From: an uncultured Bacteroidota bacterium
Lineage (GTDB): Bacteria; Bacteroidota; Bacteroidia; UKL13-3
Assembly (NCBI GenBank): GCA_903850915.1
Contig: CAINMV010000030.1
Location: forward strand, 50,922-114,921
Length of the DNA stretch: 64,000 bases
Reading direction: 5' to 3'
Positions 17,141-26,631 of the stretch are shown here, piece by piece (positions within the stretch are counted from its first letter, which is position 1; the number at the start of each line of letters is the position of its first letter). Under the pieces are notes generated by a model, which did not search any database, was not told the DNA's origin, and saw only the letters and a list, made by a program, of their open reading frames with translations. A program made the position numbers and the translations under genes.

Positions 17141-19072
17141 TTATTTTGCCAATTTACTGTTCTTATGCGAAAACCCAAAATAGATTAACAACCCCAAGGT
17201 AAGCCAAATAAAAAAATACATCCAATTTTTATATCCCAATTCGCTCATCATATAAAGGCAACTAACTAAACCAAGCAGTGGTATAAGCGAAGCCTTGTTT
17301 TTATATGCAAAAACAGCCAGGTAAATAGTGATAACGATAAAGATCCAGGAAGGGATTTTATGTTTGAAAAGTCCGAATCCAGAATCGTATTTTTTATTTT
17401 CAGCTATAGGTAGTGTCGCTATTACCTCGCTAAATTCTTTCACATCAAGGTTATTTAAATACGCTTCTAAGTCATACTTCGCATTTGAAAAAGATAGATT
17501 GTCTTTTCCAATAATCGCGTTCTTGACCAATTCCCTTTCCTGAGCATCCAAACTTGTAATAATTGAGGATACTTCATGTATCTTAGGGCTATTTAAAATA
17601 AACTCTTGCGTAGCCTTGGCATTGTAAATAAAAGAAAATAGACCAGCAATCAAAAGTAAACCACCAAAAATATACTTTGAATTAATGTATGGTGTTTTGA
17701 ACTTGCTCTCCGGCCTTTCAGGATCCAAGTTAAGCTTCAAAACCCCTGCGCATACAAGCACAAAAGCAAATAAAGTACCTATACTACATAAGTCGGTTAC
17801 CATATCTATATTTAAAAACAACGTGCCGGTGCACACAATAACACCGGTAATAATAGTAGAAAACGATGGTGTTTTAAATCTCGGATGCACCTTAGCAAAA
17901 CGTTTTGGAAGCAATCCATCACGACTCATGCTCATCCAAATACGCGGCTGTCCGATTTGAAAAACCAATAAAACACTTGCAATAGCAACAACTGCACTCA
18001 CTGCGACAATGCCAGCCATCCATTTTAAATTTAAGATTTCAAAAACATGAGCCAAAGGATCGGCAACGTCGAGTTCTTTATAGCTAATCATTCCGGTAAG
18101 TACCAAAGCAATTAACACATAGAGTACCGTACATATAATTATAGCCCACATCATACCTTTGGGTAAGTCTTGTTGCGGATTCTTACACTCTTCGGCCGTG
18201 GTGCTAATCGCATCAAAACCAATATAGGCAAAGAATACAGCCGAGACACCCTTTAAAACTCCGTTAACACCATTCGGCATAAATGGATTCCAATTGGCAG
18301 TATCAACATATCCTACGCCAACAATAATAACCAGCACAACCACACATAATTTAATTGCCACCATAATATTACTTGCGTTTCTCGATTCGCGGATACCACG
18401 ATATACCAACATTGTAATAGCAACGACAATAAAAAGAGCAGGAATATTTAAAATTAAATGAAAGCCAAAGATAGAAGGCGCTGTGGTATACCCTTGATAC
18501 GCCTTTTGTAAGCCATTGCCTAAGTTTTCGAAAGACTTACCACTTTGCATCAAGGCTGTTGCTTCATCAAAACCTTTCCTTGCTGTCAGTATATCCATAG
18601 TCATCCAATTTGGAAGATGTATTCCATGAATATTTAAAGAATCGATATTGATTTGAGAAAGTAGTGAAGTAAAATACTCGCTCCATCCAATGGCAACGGT
18701 TACATTTCCAATAGCATATTCCATAATAAGTGCCCATCCAATAATCCATGCAACAAGCTCACCAAAGGCAACATAACTATAGGTGTATGCACTTCCTGAA
18801 ACAGGCACTAAACTCGCAAATTCGGCATAAGCAAATGCAGCAAAACTGCACGCCACAGCAGTGAAAATAAAGAGAAAAACCACGCCAGGACCACCATCAG
18901 CAGATGCTTTACCAATAGTAGTGAATATGCCCGCGCCAATAATGGCGGCGATGCCAAGCGCGGTTAAATCTATTGCAGAAAGATGTTTGCCTAATTTATG
19001 ATCGTTCTCAGCCTCTGCATTTTGCATTACCTGGGCAACACTTTTTTTTCGGAGTAAACTTTTAAAATTCAT
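17141..19072 (-). CDS. APC-superfamily amino acid permease (cationic amino acid transporter-like)
   Basis: A 643-residue polytopic transporter of the inner membrane. The first helix carries the substrate-binding GIAAIIGAGIF (40-50), and VFFAYIGFDAISTTAEECKNPQQDLP (279-304) is the conserved region of the CAT-type APC branch. About twelve or more membrane segments can be traced. Two soluble insertions stand out: about 135-200 between TM3 and TM4, and about 485-572, a mostly hydrophilic helical stretch before the last helices at 575-634. These two together explain the length above the usual 480-600. Gene stands alone; it converges on the efflux operon. Amino acid specificity is unknown. Confidence 0.9.
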   Translation of the reverse strand: MNFKSLLRKKSVAQVMQNAEAENDHKLGKHLSAIDLTALGIAAIIGAGIFTTIGKASADGGPGVVFLFIFTAVACSFAAFAYAEFASLVPVSGSAYTYSYVAFGELVAWIIGWALIMEYAIGNVTVAIGWSEYFTSLLSQINIDSLNIHGIHLPNWMTMDILTARKGFDEATALMQSGKSFENLGNGLQKAYQGYTTAPSIFGFHLILNIPALFIVVAITMLVYRGIRESRNASNIMVAIKLCVVVLVIIVGVGYVDTANWNPFMPNGVNGVLKGVSAVFFAYIGFDAISTTAEECKNPQQDLPKGMMWAIIICTVLYVLIALVLTGMISYKELDVADPLAHVFEILNLKWMAGIVAVSAVVAIASVLLVFQIGQPRIWMSMSRDGLLPKRFAKVHPRFKTPSFSTIITGVIVCTGTLFLNIDMVTDLCSIGTLFAFVLVCAGVLKLNLDPERPESKFKTPYINSKYIFGGLLLIAGLFSFIYNAKATQEFILNSPKIHEVSSIITSLDAQERELVKNAIIGKDNLSFSNAKYDLEAYLNNLDVKEFSEVIATLPIAENKKYDSGFGLFKHKIPSWIFIVITIYLAVFAYKNKASLIPLLGLVSCLYMMSELGYKNWMYFFIWLTLGLLIYFGFSHKNSKLAK

Positions 19073-19143
19073 GAAGGTTGCAAGATAGAAAATTTTATTT
19101 TGCAGTGGTTCAAATTTTAAATATCCTAACTTAATTAAGAAAA

Positions 19144-19833
19144 CTACAAAGCAAAATCCACCTGGGACTTTTCATAATCTTCAGGGATTCCGATATCAAT
19201 AAAATAGGCATTGTAAATAAAACCTAGAATTCTTAATGTAGACGTTTGTTTCTCGAAAACATCCTTTTCTAAAGAGAAAATTCTAGGTAGTGTAATCTGA
19301 TTTAACACCTTGCTTTTCAAAACATATACCCCTGCATTTATTAAGCCTTGCTCACAAAATCTTTTCTCATTAAATGCTGAAATTCTATTCTCTATAAGCG
19401 TTACCGTACCATAACGTTCAAATTTTTTCATTCTCTTAAGTGCCATAGAGATGTCTGCATTTTGATGCAAGTGCTGCTCCATTAGGTGTTCTAAATCACA
19501 ATTAAAAAAAGAATCTCCGTTGATGATAAAAACATTTTCTTGCGTACAAGCATCCAATGCTAGTTTTATTCCTCCTCCGGTACCCAAAGGCTCGTTTTCA
19601 ATACTAAAAATAAACTCTGCATTATAGCTCGAACCATCAATGAATTCCTTGATCACTTCGTGCTTATAGCCAACAGCAAGTATAATACGTGACACTTGCT
19701 CGTTAATTAGTTTTTGAATTATAAAATGCAAAAAAGGCTTGCCAGCTACCGGAGCCATTACCTTGGGCACATCGCTAACGACACTGCGCAGTCGTGTGCC
19801 TAATCCACCGGCAAGAATAATTGCTTCTTTCAT
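19144..19833 (-). CDS. Sugar-1-phosphate nucleotidyltransferase (HddC-like)
   Basis: A 229-residue nucleotidyltransferase that should couple an NTP to a sugar 1-phosphate. The N-terminal signature is AGGLGTRLRSVVSDVPKVMAP, with the nucleotide-binding GGxGTRL loop and the Lys of PK. ENEPLGTGGGIKLAL and FIINGDSFFNCDL (metal-binding Asp) follow, and FIDIGIPEDYEKSQ closes the domain. The pattern is closest to D-glycero-D-manno-heptose-1-phosphate guanylyltransferases (HddC), but mannose- or glucose-type enzymes cannot be excluded. Its ATG shares one base with the ruvA stop (TAATG), so the two are translationally coupled, a surprising partnership of surface-sugar and recombination functions. Confidence 0.85.
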   Translation of the reverse strand: MKEAIILAGGLGTRLRSVVSDVPKVMAPVAGKPFLHFIIQKLINEQVSRIILAVGYKHEVIKEFIDGSSYNAEFIFSIENEPLGTGGGIKLALDACTQENVFIINGDSFFNCDLEHLMEQHLHQNADISMALKRMKKFERYGTVTLIENRISAFNEKRFCEQGLINAGVYVLKSKVLNQITLPRIFSLEKDVFEKQTSTLRILGFIYNAYFIDIGIPEDYEKSQVDFAL

Positions 19834-20417
19834 TATAAATTTTTTAAAGCCAACTTAATTAATTCTTCAACGGTAAGTGATGCGTTTAATCGCAACTGCT
19901 TATCTACTTCTCGCTCCGCTGGCGCTTTGCTAAAACCAAGCATAATTAGAGCCCCCATGGCTTCGGTACGAACAATATTGCCAAGACCGGCTCCTGAATT
20001 TTCATTAATAATAGTTTCTCTTTTTAGTTTATCCTGCAGTTCCAAAATTAGTCGCTGTGCCGACTTAGGTCCTACTCCTTTTATCGCAGTTAGCGCTCCA
20101 ATATTTCCAACAGAAATCGCCAACTGAATTTCACTTGGTGTAAGAGAGGATAAAATCATGCGCCCAGTAGAAGGGCCAACGCCATTAACCGAGATTAGAT
20201 GCTTAAAAAGATTGCGTTCATACTCGTCGAAAAAGCCAAAAAGCACATGCGCATCCTCCCTAATATTCAAGTAGGTGAGCAGCCTGGCTTGTTTAAAATC
20301 CTTAATCTTTAGATGGGTATATAATGAAATATGTATTTCGTATCCTACTCCATTCACATCCATTACGACATAGGTTGGGGTAATGGTTGTGAACTTGCCT
20401 TCGAGGTGTGCAATCAT
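19833..20417 (-). CDS. ruvA: Holliday junction branch-migration protein RuvA
   Basis: A 194-residue protein, normal length for RuvA, which binds four-way junctions as a tetramer and loads the RuvB motor. The N-terminal OB-fold reads MIAHLEGKFTTITPTYVVMDVNGVGYEI; domain II holds the two helix-hairpin-helix motifs HLISVNGVGPSTGRMIL and LTAIKGVGPKSAQRLIL; the C-terminal RuvB-interacting domain (about 150-194) ends LTVEELIKLALKNL. ruvB and ruvC are not in this window. The gene leads a two-gene unit with the nucleotidyltransferase. A near-match -7 box on the minus strand (TTACTTTG) lies at about 20424. Confidence 0.96.
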   Translation of the reverse strand: MIAHLEGKFTTITPTYVVMDVNGVGYEIHISLYTHLKIKDFKQARLLTYLNIREDAHVLFGFFDEYERNLFKHLISVNGVGPSTGRMILSSLTPSEIQLAISVGNIGALTAIKGVGPKSAQRLILELQDKLKRETIINENSGAGLGNIVRTEAMGALIMLGFSKAPAEREVDKQLRLNASLTVEELIKLALKNL

Positions 20418-20608
20418 AATAGTGCAAAGTAAGTAAAAATGAAATCTAAAAATGCGTCTTGTGGTTATTTTTTGCGGTCGAGCTCCAAATTAATAACCTT
20501 TAAAAAAAAATCCATGCAATTAATACAGGGGGGTGAAGAGAAGTTTAATTCTGCAATAAAAACACGAAATAATTAACCTCAATTTTAGTTCAAAAGCGCT
20601 ATTTAGCT

Positions 20609-20616
20609 TATCTTTG
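20609..20616 (+). promoter_or_regulatory. -7 promoter box upstream of the TonB-receptor gene
   Basis: TATCTTTG, full match to TAnnTTTG. It lies 184 bases before the ATG at 20801, predicting a long leader. Within that leader a short complementary pair (TCGGAA near 20673, TTCCGA near 20695) could form a stem. Confidence 0.5.
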
Positions 20617-20800
20617 TCAATAATAAAAAATGTAAGAAAACAGCTTTTTCATTAACTTGTTTTGTTAAGTATCGGAAAACTTCGTTAGATGCTATTCCGA
20701 CGTGGTATGATGGTTATTGAATTTACAATTTAGGAAATGAAATTCGATGTATTGAAGCAAAGAAACCTTTTAGTGAACTTATTATTTAATTTTTAGTTTA

Positions 20801-23236
20801 ATGATGAAATTCAACTTTATTCTATTTAGCCTGATGCTTTCTTCTTTTTTCGGGATGGCTCAAAATAAGGGCATCATTCGCGGAAATGTGAAAGACAAAA
20901 ACACACAAGAAGTTATTATTGGCGCTGTAGTATCTGTAGAAGGTACAGCCTATGGAGCGGCAACAGATACAGCAGGTAATTATAAAATAACCTTACCAGT
21001 TGGCGCCTATCGTTTAAAGGCAACGACCATTGGATACACCAGTCTTTTCAAAGAAAACATTCAAGTAAGCAGTGGAAACGCACAAACTTTAAACTTTGAA
21101 CTCGAAGATGCCTCATCACAATTAAAAGAGGTAAGTGTAACATTTCAAAAAGGCAAGTCTGCCGTAGCCACCGACATGGTAACTCCATTATCGGTGCAAC
21201 AGCTTACCACTGAAGAAATAAAAAGCAACCCAGGAGGAAACTTCGATGTATCTAAAGTAGTGCAAACACTTCCTGGAGTTGGAGGTTCTTATGGTGGTGC
21301 ACAACGCAACGACATTGTTGTTCGTGGTGGCGCTCCTAATGAAAACGTTTACTATTTGGATGGAATTGAAATTCCAATTTTTAATCACTTTCAAACACAA
21401 GGAAGTTCCGGAGGTGCAACTGGTTTGCTTAATGTATCTTTTATTGAAGATGTAAAATTTACTTCCTCTGCCTTCGATGCAAAATATGACAATGTACTTG
21501 CATCCACTTTTGTAATTAAACAACGCGATGGAAATCCAGAGAAAATTTCAGGTAATCTTCGGGTAAGTGCCACTGAAACAGCAACAACCTTGGAAGGGCC
21601 ATTAGGTAAGAAAACTAATTTCTTAGCATCGGCTCGTGTATCGTATCTGAAATATTTATTTATGGCCCTCGATTTACCTATCCGTCCTGATTTCTGGGAT
21701 TTTCAATACAAAGTAAAACATACAATTAACGAAAAGACCACATTAACTGCCATCGGTTTGGGCGCCATCGATCGCTTTACATTTGCCCCAACGAAAAAAT
21801 CTACACCCGAAAATATATACATCACGCGCTCACAGCCATATATTCATCAATGGAATTATACTACAGGTATTATTTTAAAACGACTCATAAATAAAGGATT
21901 CATAAACTTTGCCTTGAGCCGCAACATGTACGACAATTCGATTGATAAATTTGAAGATGAACAGAAAGTTGAATCAAAACGCACGTTAAGACTTCAATCG
22001 CAAGAAATAGAAAATAAATTCCGTTTCGACTATAATAAATATATTTCTGGTTGGAAAATATCCGCTGGCGCTGTTGCTCAATATGTAAAATACAATACCG
22101 ACTTATATAGTCAACTCACCAATTCCATTAAAGACTCCGCTGGCAATATTATTCTTCCTGCTGTAAAAGTAAACTTCGCCAGCGACGTTAAGTTTTTTAA
22201 ATATGGCGTTTTTGGTAGTGTCTCAAAAAATATGTTTAAAGAACGCCTATTGCTATCCTTTGGCATACGTACCGACATGAATTCATTTATGAACAATGGC
22301 AATAACGCACTCAACACATTGTCACCAAGATTATCAGGGGCTTATCATTTAAATCCAAAGTTCGACATCACTGCATCTGTAGGACGTTATTTTAAAATTC
22401 CAACATACACTACGTTAGGTTTTAAAGATGCGAACAATGAATTTGTAAACAAATCGATGAAATATATAGAATCTAATCACCTCGTAATTGGAACACAATA
22501 CCTTCCAAACAACTCATTACGTTTTACATTAGAAGGATTTTACAAACAATACAACAACTATCCAGTATCAGCAAAAACAGGAGTTTCCTTAGCCAATCTC
22601 GGTGCCGATTTTGGATCCATTGGAAGTGAAAAAATAAATAGCATCGGAAAAGGTAAAACTTATGGTTTTGAATTCTTTGTACAACAAAAATTAATTAAAA
22701 ACGTTTTTTATGTATTTAGTTACACATTCGTAAGAAGCCTATTTTCCGGTTATGATGGAAAACTTATTTCATCTTCTTGGGATAATCAGCATCTCATTTC
22801 TTCCACGTTGGGTTATCAATTTGGGAAAGGGTGGCAACTAGGCTTAAAATACCGCATGGCTGGAGGGGCGCCATACACTCCGTTCGACTTCGTAGCTTCA
22901 CAACAAAATTATGTTTTACTCGGTTCTGGTATTTTAGATAACACGAAACTGAATACACAAAAACTAAAACTTTACAACCAATTAGACTTGCGCGTCGACC
23001 GTAGAATGAACTTTAAAAAGACTGCATTAGATTTATATATTGACATTCAAAATGTTACGATGTTTGAGCAACAATATGCCCCTTACTTTACCTTTAAACG
23101 CAATGCCGACAATACGGATTTTGAAACTACCGATGGTAAGTCGTTAAAACAAGATGGGTCGAATGGAGTACCTTTAATTTTAGACAACAGGTCGCTTAAC
23201 GTTACTCCAACTATTGGCTTTATTTTCGAATTCTAA
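20801..23236 (+). CDS. TonB-dependent outer-membrane receptor with carboxypeptidase-like regulatory domain
   Basis: An 811-residue outer-membrane transporter. After the signal peptide (cleavage near GMAQ) comes a CarboxypepD_reg-like beta-sandwich (GIIRGNVKDKNTQEVIIGA, DTAGNYKITLPVGAYRL), about residues 24-110. The plug domain follows (VVQTLPGVGGSYGGAQRND, VVRGGAPNENVYYLDGIEIP), then the 22-stranded barrel ending in the aromatic GFIFEF. No SusD partner and no TonB-box-linked sigma/anti-sigma genes are adjacent, so it is not part of an obvious polysaccharide locus. Substrate unknown. The promoter box is 184 bases upstream. Confidence 0.92.
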   Translation: MMKFNFILFSLMLSSFFGMAQNKGIIRGNVKDKNTQEVIIGAVVSVEGTAYGAATDTAGNYKITLPVGAYRLKATTIGYTSLFKENIQVSSGNAQTLNFELEDASSQLKEVSVTFQKGKSAVATDMVTPLSVQQLTTEEIKSNPGGNFDVSKVVQTLPGVGGSYGGAQRNDIVVRGGAPNENVYYLDGIEIPIFNHFQTQGSSGGATGLLNVSFIEDVKFTSSAFDAKYDNVLASTFVIKQRDGNPEKISGNLRVSATETATTLEGPLGKKTNFLASARVSYLKYLFMALDLPIRPDFWDFQYKVKHTINEKTTLTAIGLGAIDRFTFAPTKKSTPENIYITRSQPYIHQWNYTTGIILKRLINKGFINFALSRNMYDNSIDKFEDEQKVESKRTLRLQSQEIENKFRFDYNKYISGWKISAGAVAQYVKYNTDLYSQLTNSIKDSAGNIILPAVKVNFASDVKFFKYGVFGSVSKNMFKERLLLSFGIRTDMNSFMNNGNNALNTLSPRLSGAYHLNPKFDITASVGRYFKIPTYTTLGFKDANNEFVNKSMKYIESNHLVIGTQYLPNNSLRFTLEGFYKQYNNYPVSAKTGVSLANLGADFGSIGSEKINSIGKGKTYGFEFFVQQKLIKNVFYVFSYTFVRSLFSGYDGKLISSSWDNQHLISSTLGYQFGKGWQLGLKYRMAGGAPYTPFDFVASQQNYVLLGSGILDNTKLNTQKLKLYNQLDLRVDRRMNFKKTALDLYIDIQNVTMFEQQYAPYFTFKRNADNTDFETTDGKSLKQDGSNGVPLILDNRSLNVTPTIGFIFEF

Positions 23237-23286
23237 GCGGTTTTAACTTCTTTATTCTATTTCAATTATTTATTAATTGTAAGGTT

Positions 23287-23721
23287 TTAATAATTAGCTG
23301 GCAAAATGTTGACTTTTGAAAATTCATTGCAGTAATTTTCTATCATTTCCCTTGTGCTTCTAAAAGCTGCATCAATTTCCTCCAATGTACCCTCGGCTTT
23401 TGAGGGGTCAGGGAAATCCTGATGAACCCGCTTTGCATTGCTTGGAAAATAGGGGCATCTCTCCCTTGCATTATCACAAACTGTTATAATAAAACCGAAA
23501 TCTATACCAAAATATTCATCTATTAGATTTGATGTATGCATGGAAATATCAATACCAATTTCTTCCATTATAGCAATAGCTTTGGGGTTAACTCCATGTT
23601 TTTCCACGCCAGCACTATAAACATTGGCGTGTCCATTTACAAAAAAACGCAAATAGCCTTCAGCCATCTGGCTTCTGCAACTATTACCTGTGCATAGAAC
23701 AAGGATATTTGGTTTTAACAT
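23287..23721 (-). CDS. arsC: Thioredoxin-coupled arsenate reductase / low-molecular-weight phosphatase family protein
   Basis: A 144-residue cytosolic protein of the LMW protein-tyrosine-phosphatase fold. CTGNSCRS (10-17) is the C-x5-R phosphate loop, CDNARERCPYFP carries the two further redox cysteines of the thioredoxin-coupled ArsC family, and HQDFPDPSKA provides the catalytic Asp-Pro. All three Cys of the reduction cascade appear present, so arsenate reductase is likelier than a plain phosphatase. No arsR, arsenite pump or acr3 gene is nearby, so a resistance role is unsupported by context. It converges on the TonB-receptor gene, 50 bp apart. Confidence 0.85.
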   Translation of the reverse strand: MLKPNILVLCTGNSCRSQMAEGYLRFFVNGHANVYSAGVEKHGVNPKAIAIMEEIGIDISMHTSNLIDEYFGIDFGFIITVCDNARERCPYFPSNAKRVHQDFPDPSKAEGTLEEIDAAFRSTREMIENYCNEFSKVNILPANY

Positions 23722-23800
23722 TTGAAATTAAATCGATTATTATAAACGGTAATTCAATATAAATGGCGAACACTTGCAAAATACCTTTAAATAAAATCTA

Positions 23801-23971
23801 ATGTTTATTACACCAGCAAAAATAGAATTTATTGCGCTTTCATTAAGCAAACGTGTAAGATTTAATAGTTTATTAATAATCAAAGCATTACATACACATA
23901 GTATAAGAATGAAATATGCAACTTTAATAAATCTAATTATTATAGTTGTCTTCCTTTTTGCACACCATTGA
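23801..23971 (+). CDS. Possible small ORF, 56 residues, with hydrophobic C-terminus
   Basis: An open frame from ATG 23801 to TGA 23969-23971 in the 483-bp gap before ccoI. The predicted C-terminal stretch NLIIIVVFLFAHH could span a membrane; an internal ATG would give just the last 20 residues. No recognised family and no promoter box seen, and such frames arise easily in AT-rich DNA. Listed because it is the only coding candidate in this gap. Confidence 0.15.
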   Translation: MFITPAKIEFIALSLSKRVRFNSLLIIKALHTHSIRMKYATLINLIIIVVFLFAHH

Positions 23972-24063
23972 CATTCAAGATTTTAAAAACATGACGAAAA
24001 TCATATCGTTTGCACAAATTAATCATAAATAATAAATGACGTTTTATGCAAATTTGCTCACTG

Positions 24064-24116
24064 AATCACGATAAAAAGTGATTTTGTGAAGTTGAATGTA
24101 TTTAATAACATTAAAT
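24064..24116. promoter_or_regulatory. Two inverted repeats upstream of the cbb3 oxidase cluster
   Basis: AATCAC-N8-GTGATT (24064-24083) and ATTTAAT-AAC-ATTAAAT (24100-24116) lie 90-140 bases before ccoI. cbb3 clusters are commonly controlled by FNR/CRP-type factors, but neither repeat matches TTGAT-N4-ATCAA, so the binding factor is unknown. No TAnnTTTG box was seen for ccoI. Confidence 0.3.
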
Positions 24117-24204
24117 CAAGAGGTTAATGATTATCTCCATTTAGTGATAGGGGATTATTAATATAATTTCTAGAGGCCAAGAAAAACAAGTATAACCAAA
24201 GAAC

Positions 24205-26628
24205 GTGATTACCAACAAATCTACTTCAGATCGAATCACAAGCTGTTTTCATTGTGGTGGTGATTGCCCATCGCAAAACATAAGCCTTGGGGATAAGTAC
24301 TTTTGTTGCAATGGTTGCAAATCGGTGTACGAGATTCTAAACGAAAATGACCTTTGCACGTATTATAATTTAAATAAAAACCCAGGGGTTGATCAAAAAC
24401 GTGAGATTCGTAAGGACAAGTTTCAATTTTTAGATAATGAAGATATAAAAAAGAAACTCATTCAGTTTACCAATGGCAAGCAAACCCAGTTAACATTTTA
24501 CTTGCCACAAATACATTGTAGTAGTTGCCTATGGTTACTCGAAAACTTACATGTACTCGATGCCGGAGTAATTACAGCACGTGTGAACTTCCCCAATAAG
24601 GAACTTTTTATTTCCTACGAAGAAGAAAAGACGACACTACGAAACATTGTTGAAACACTTACGAGAATTGGGTATGAACCACATTTAAGCTTACAAGAAA
24701 TTTCGTCTAAGGAACTGCATAAAACAGACAGAACACGTTGGTACAAAATTGGAGTTGCTGGATTTTGCTTTGGCAATATCATGCTCATGAGTTTTGCAGA
24801 CTATCTCGCATTTAACAACCAAGTTGACCTTAAAATTAAACTATTTTTTAATGCTGGTAGCATCTTACTTTCTTTACCAATACTCTTTTATTGTGCCACA
24901 GAGTTTTTCGTAAGTGCTTGGCACGGAATTAAAAATAAATTTCTGAATATCGACTTTCCTGTGGCATTGGCATTGTTAATTACATTTATAAGAAGCCTTT
25001 ACGAAATCTTCAGTGGCATTGGCAATGGCTATTTAGATAGTATGGGTGGTATTGTTTTCTTCATGCTTATTGGACGATGGCTACAGTCGCGAACCTATCA
25101 AACTTTATCTTTCGATCGCGACTACAAATCATTTTTCCCAATTGCCCTCAATGTTATAAAAGATGGCTGTATTACTCCAATAGAAATATCTAAAATTCGT
25201 CAAAATGATTTAATACAAATTCATTCAAATGAAATTATTCCTGTAGATACGATGCTTTCAAAGGGACATGCTAAAATTGATTACAGCTTTGTAAGTGGAG
25301 AGAGCCTTGCAGTAGAAATTAAAATTGGTGATATGATTTATGCTGGAGGAAAACAACTCGATGGCCTATTGGAGTTAATTGTATTAAAGGAAGTATCTCA
25401 AAGCTATTTAACAAACTTATGGAATAACCCCGTATTCAATAAGAATGAATATCGCAAGGAAAATGTTTACGACATTATTGGAAAATACTTCACCTACGTT
25501 GTGCTGCTAATAGGCATCGGCGCTGGCATGTATTGGAAAATTCAAGGCCAGAACACGTTAATGTGGAATGCCATTACTACCGTACTAATTGTAGCTTGTC
25601 CATGTGCGTTATTATTATCACAAAATTATACCAACGGGAATATTATTCGTATCTTCTCGAGAAATAAGTTCTATTTACGTAGCCCTGATATTATTGAAAA
25701 ACTTACAAAAATAAATCATATCGTACTCGATAAAACCGGCACCTTAACGCAATCAAATACTTCAAATCTGCGCTATGCCGGTAAGGTATTTGATGTTTCA
25801 CTAAAAACGGCTATCGCATCGTTAGTAAAACAATCTTCACATCCAATAAGTCAATTAATTTTCGAATATCTAAACTGCCCAGATGTAGATGATGTGGTTC
25901 ATTATAAAGAAATAGAAGGGCTGGGCATCGAAGGTTGGGTAAATGAACACCATATTAAAATCGGATCGATAGCTTATGTTGGCGGAGAATTTGTTGCCGA
26001 AAAATCAGGTTCAAAATCTGTACTCATGATTGATGGTGAGGTTTATGGCGACTTTATGGTTTCAAATAAATATCGTTTTGGCGTTACCAAACTTTTAGCA
26101 TCTCTTAAAAAGAAATACACCCTCTCCTTATTATCAGGCGATAACGATGCAGAAATTCAAAATATTCAGGAGCTAATGGGAAAAGATAGTGAGATTTATT
26201 TCAATCATAGTCCTCAGCAGAAACTTGATTATATTAAACGCTTACAACATGAACATAATTTAAATGTGATGATGGTGGGCGATGGACTCAATGATGCCGG
26301 CGCTTTAAAACAGAGCGATGTGGGTATCGCTGTTGCAGATACCAGGAATAATTTTACACCTTCCTCCGATGGTATTATCGATGGCGCTAAACTGCCTGTG
26401 CTAGATCAGTTTATACTCTTTGCCATTGCAGGAAAAAAAATAATACTATTGACCTTTGCAGTTTCAGTTACCTATAATATAATTGGCCTTTATTATGCAG
26501 TGCAAGGCACCCTTTCGCCAGTGATAGCAGCTATTCTGATGCCTTGTAGCTCAATAAGCATCATATCTTTAACCTATGGCCTTTCCGCTTGGGTTTCAAA
26601 CTTTTACAATATGGATCAAAAAAACTAA
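24205..26628 (+). CDS. ccoI: Copper-translocating P-type ATPase for cbb3 oxidase (CcoI/FixI)
   Basis: An 807-residue P1B-type ATPase that supplies copper for assembly of the CuB site. An N-terminal Cys-rich element (CFHCGGDC, FCCNGCKSVYEI) precedes a heavy-metal domain with IHCSSCLWLLE. The membrane metal site is CPCALLLS; DKTGTLT carries the phosphorylated Asp, SSHPIS the nucleotide-binding HP pair, and GDGLNDAGAL the hinge motif. Eight membrane helices are expected. It starts with GTG; no ATG gives a full N-terminus. Position directly before ccoS and ccoNO identifies it as the oxidase-dedicated pump rather than a general copper exporter. Confidence 0.94.
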   Translation: MITNKSTSDRITSCFHCGGDCPSQNISLGDKYFCCNGCKSVYEILNENDLCTYYNLNKNPGVDQKREIRKDKFQFLDNEDIKKKLIQFTNGKQTQLTFYLPQIHCSSCLWLLENLHVLDAGVITARVNFPNKELFISYEEEKTTLRNIVETLTRIGYEPHLSLQEISSKELHKTDRTRWYKIGVAGFCFGNIMLMSFADYLAFNNQVDLKIKLFFNAGSILLSLPILFYCATEFFVSAWHGIKNKFLNIDFPVALALLITFIRSLYEIFSGIGNGYLDSMGGIVFFMLIGRWLQSRTYQTLSFDRDYKSFFPIALNVIKDGCITPIEISKIRQNDLIQIHSNEIIPVDTMLSKGHAKIDYSFVSGESLAVEIKIGDMIYAGGKQLDGLLELIVLKEVSQSYLTNLWNNPVFNKNEYRKENVYDIIGKYFTYVVLLIGIGAGMYWKIQGQNTLMWNAITTVLIVACPCALLLSQNYTNGNIIRIFSRNKFYLRSPDIIEKLTKINHIVLDKTGTLTQSNTSNLRYAGKVFDVSLKTAIASLVKQSSHPISQLIFEYLNCPDVDDVVHYKEIEGLGIEGWVNEHHIKIGSIAYVGGEFVAEKSGSKSVLMIDGEVYGDFMVSNKYRFGVTKLLASLKKKYTLSLLSGDNDAEIQNIQELMGKDSEIYFNHSPQQKLDYIKRLQHEHNLNVMMVGDGLNDAGALKQSDVGIAVADTRNNFTPSSDGIIDGAKLPVLDQFILFAIAGKKIILLTFAVSVTYNIIGLYYAVQGTLSPVIAAILMPCSSISIISLTYGLSAWVSNFYNMDQKN

Positions 26629-26631
26629 ACT

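Noticed and set aside
20801..23236. SusC/SusD polysaccharide utilisation locus
   Set aside because: The TonB receptor lacks a downstream SusD-like lipoprotein and no glycoside hydrolase genes are nearby.
23287..24204. Arsenic-resistance operon
   Set aside because: Only the ArsC-like gene is present; no ArsR, arsenite exporter or ArsM gene adjoins it.
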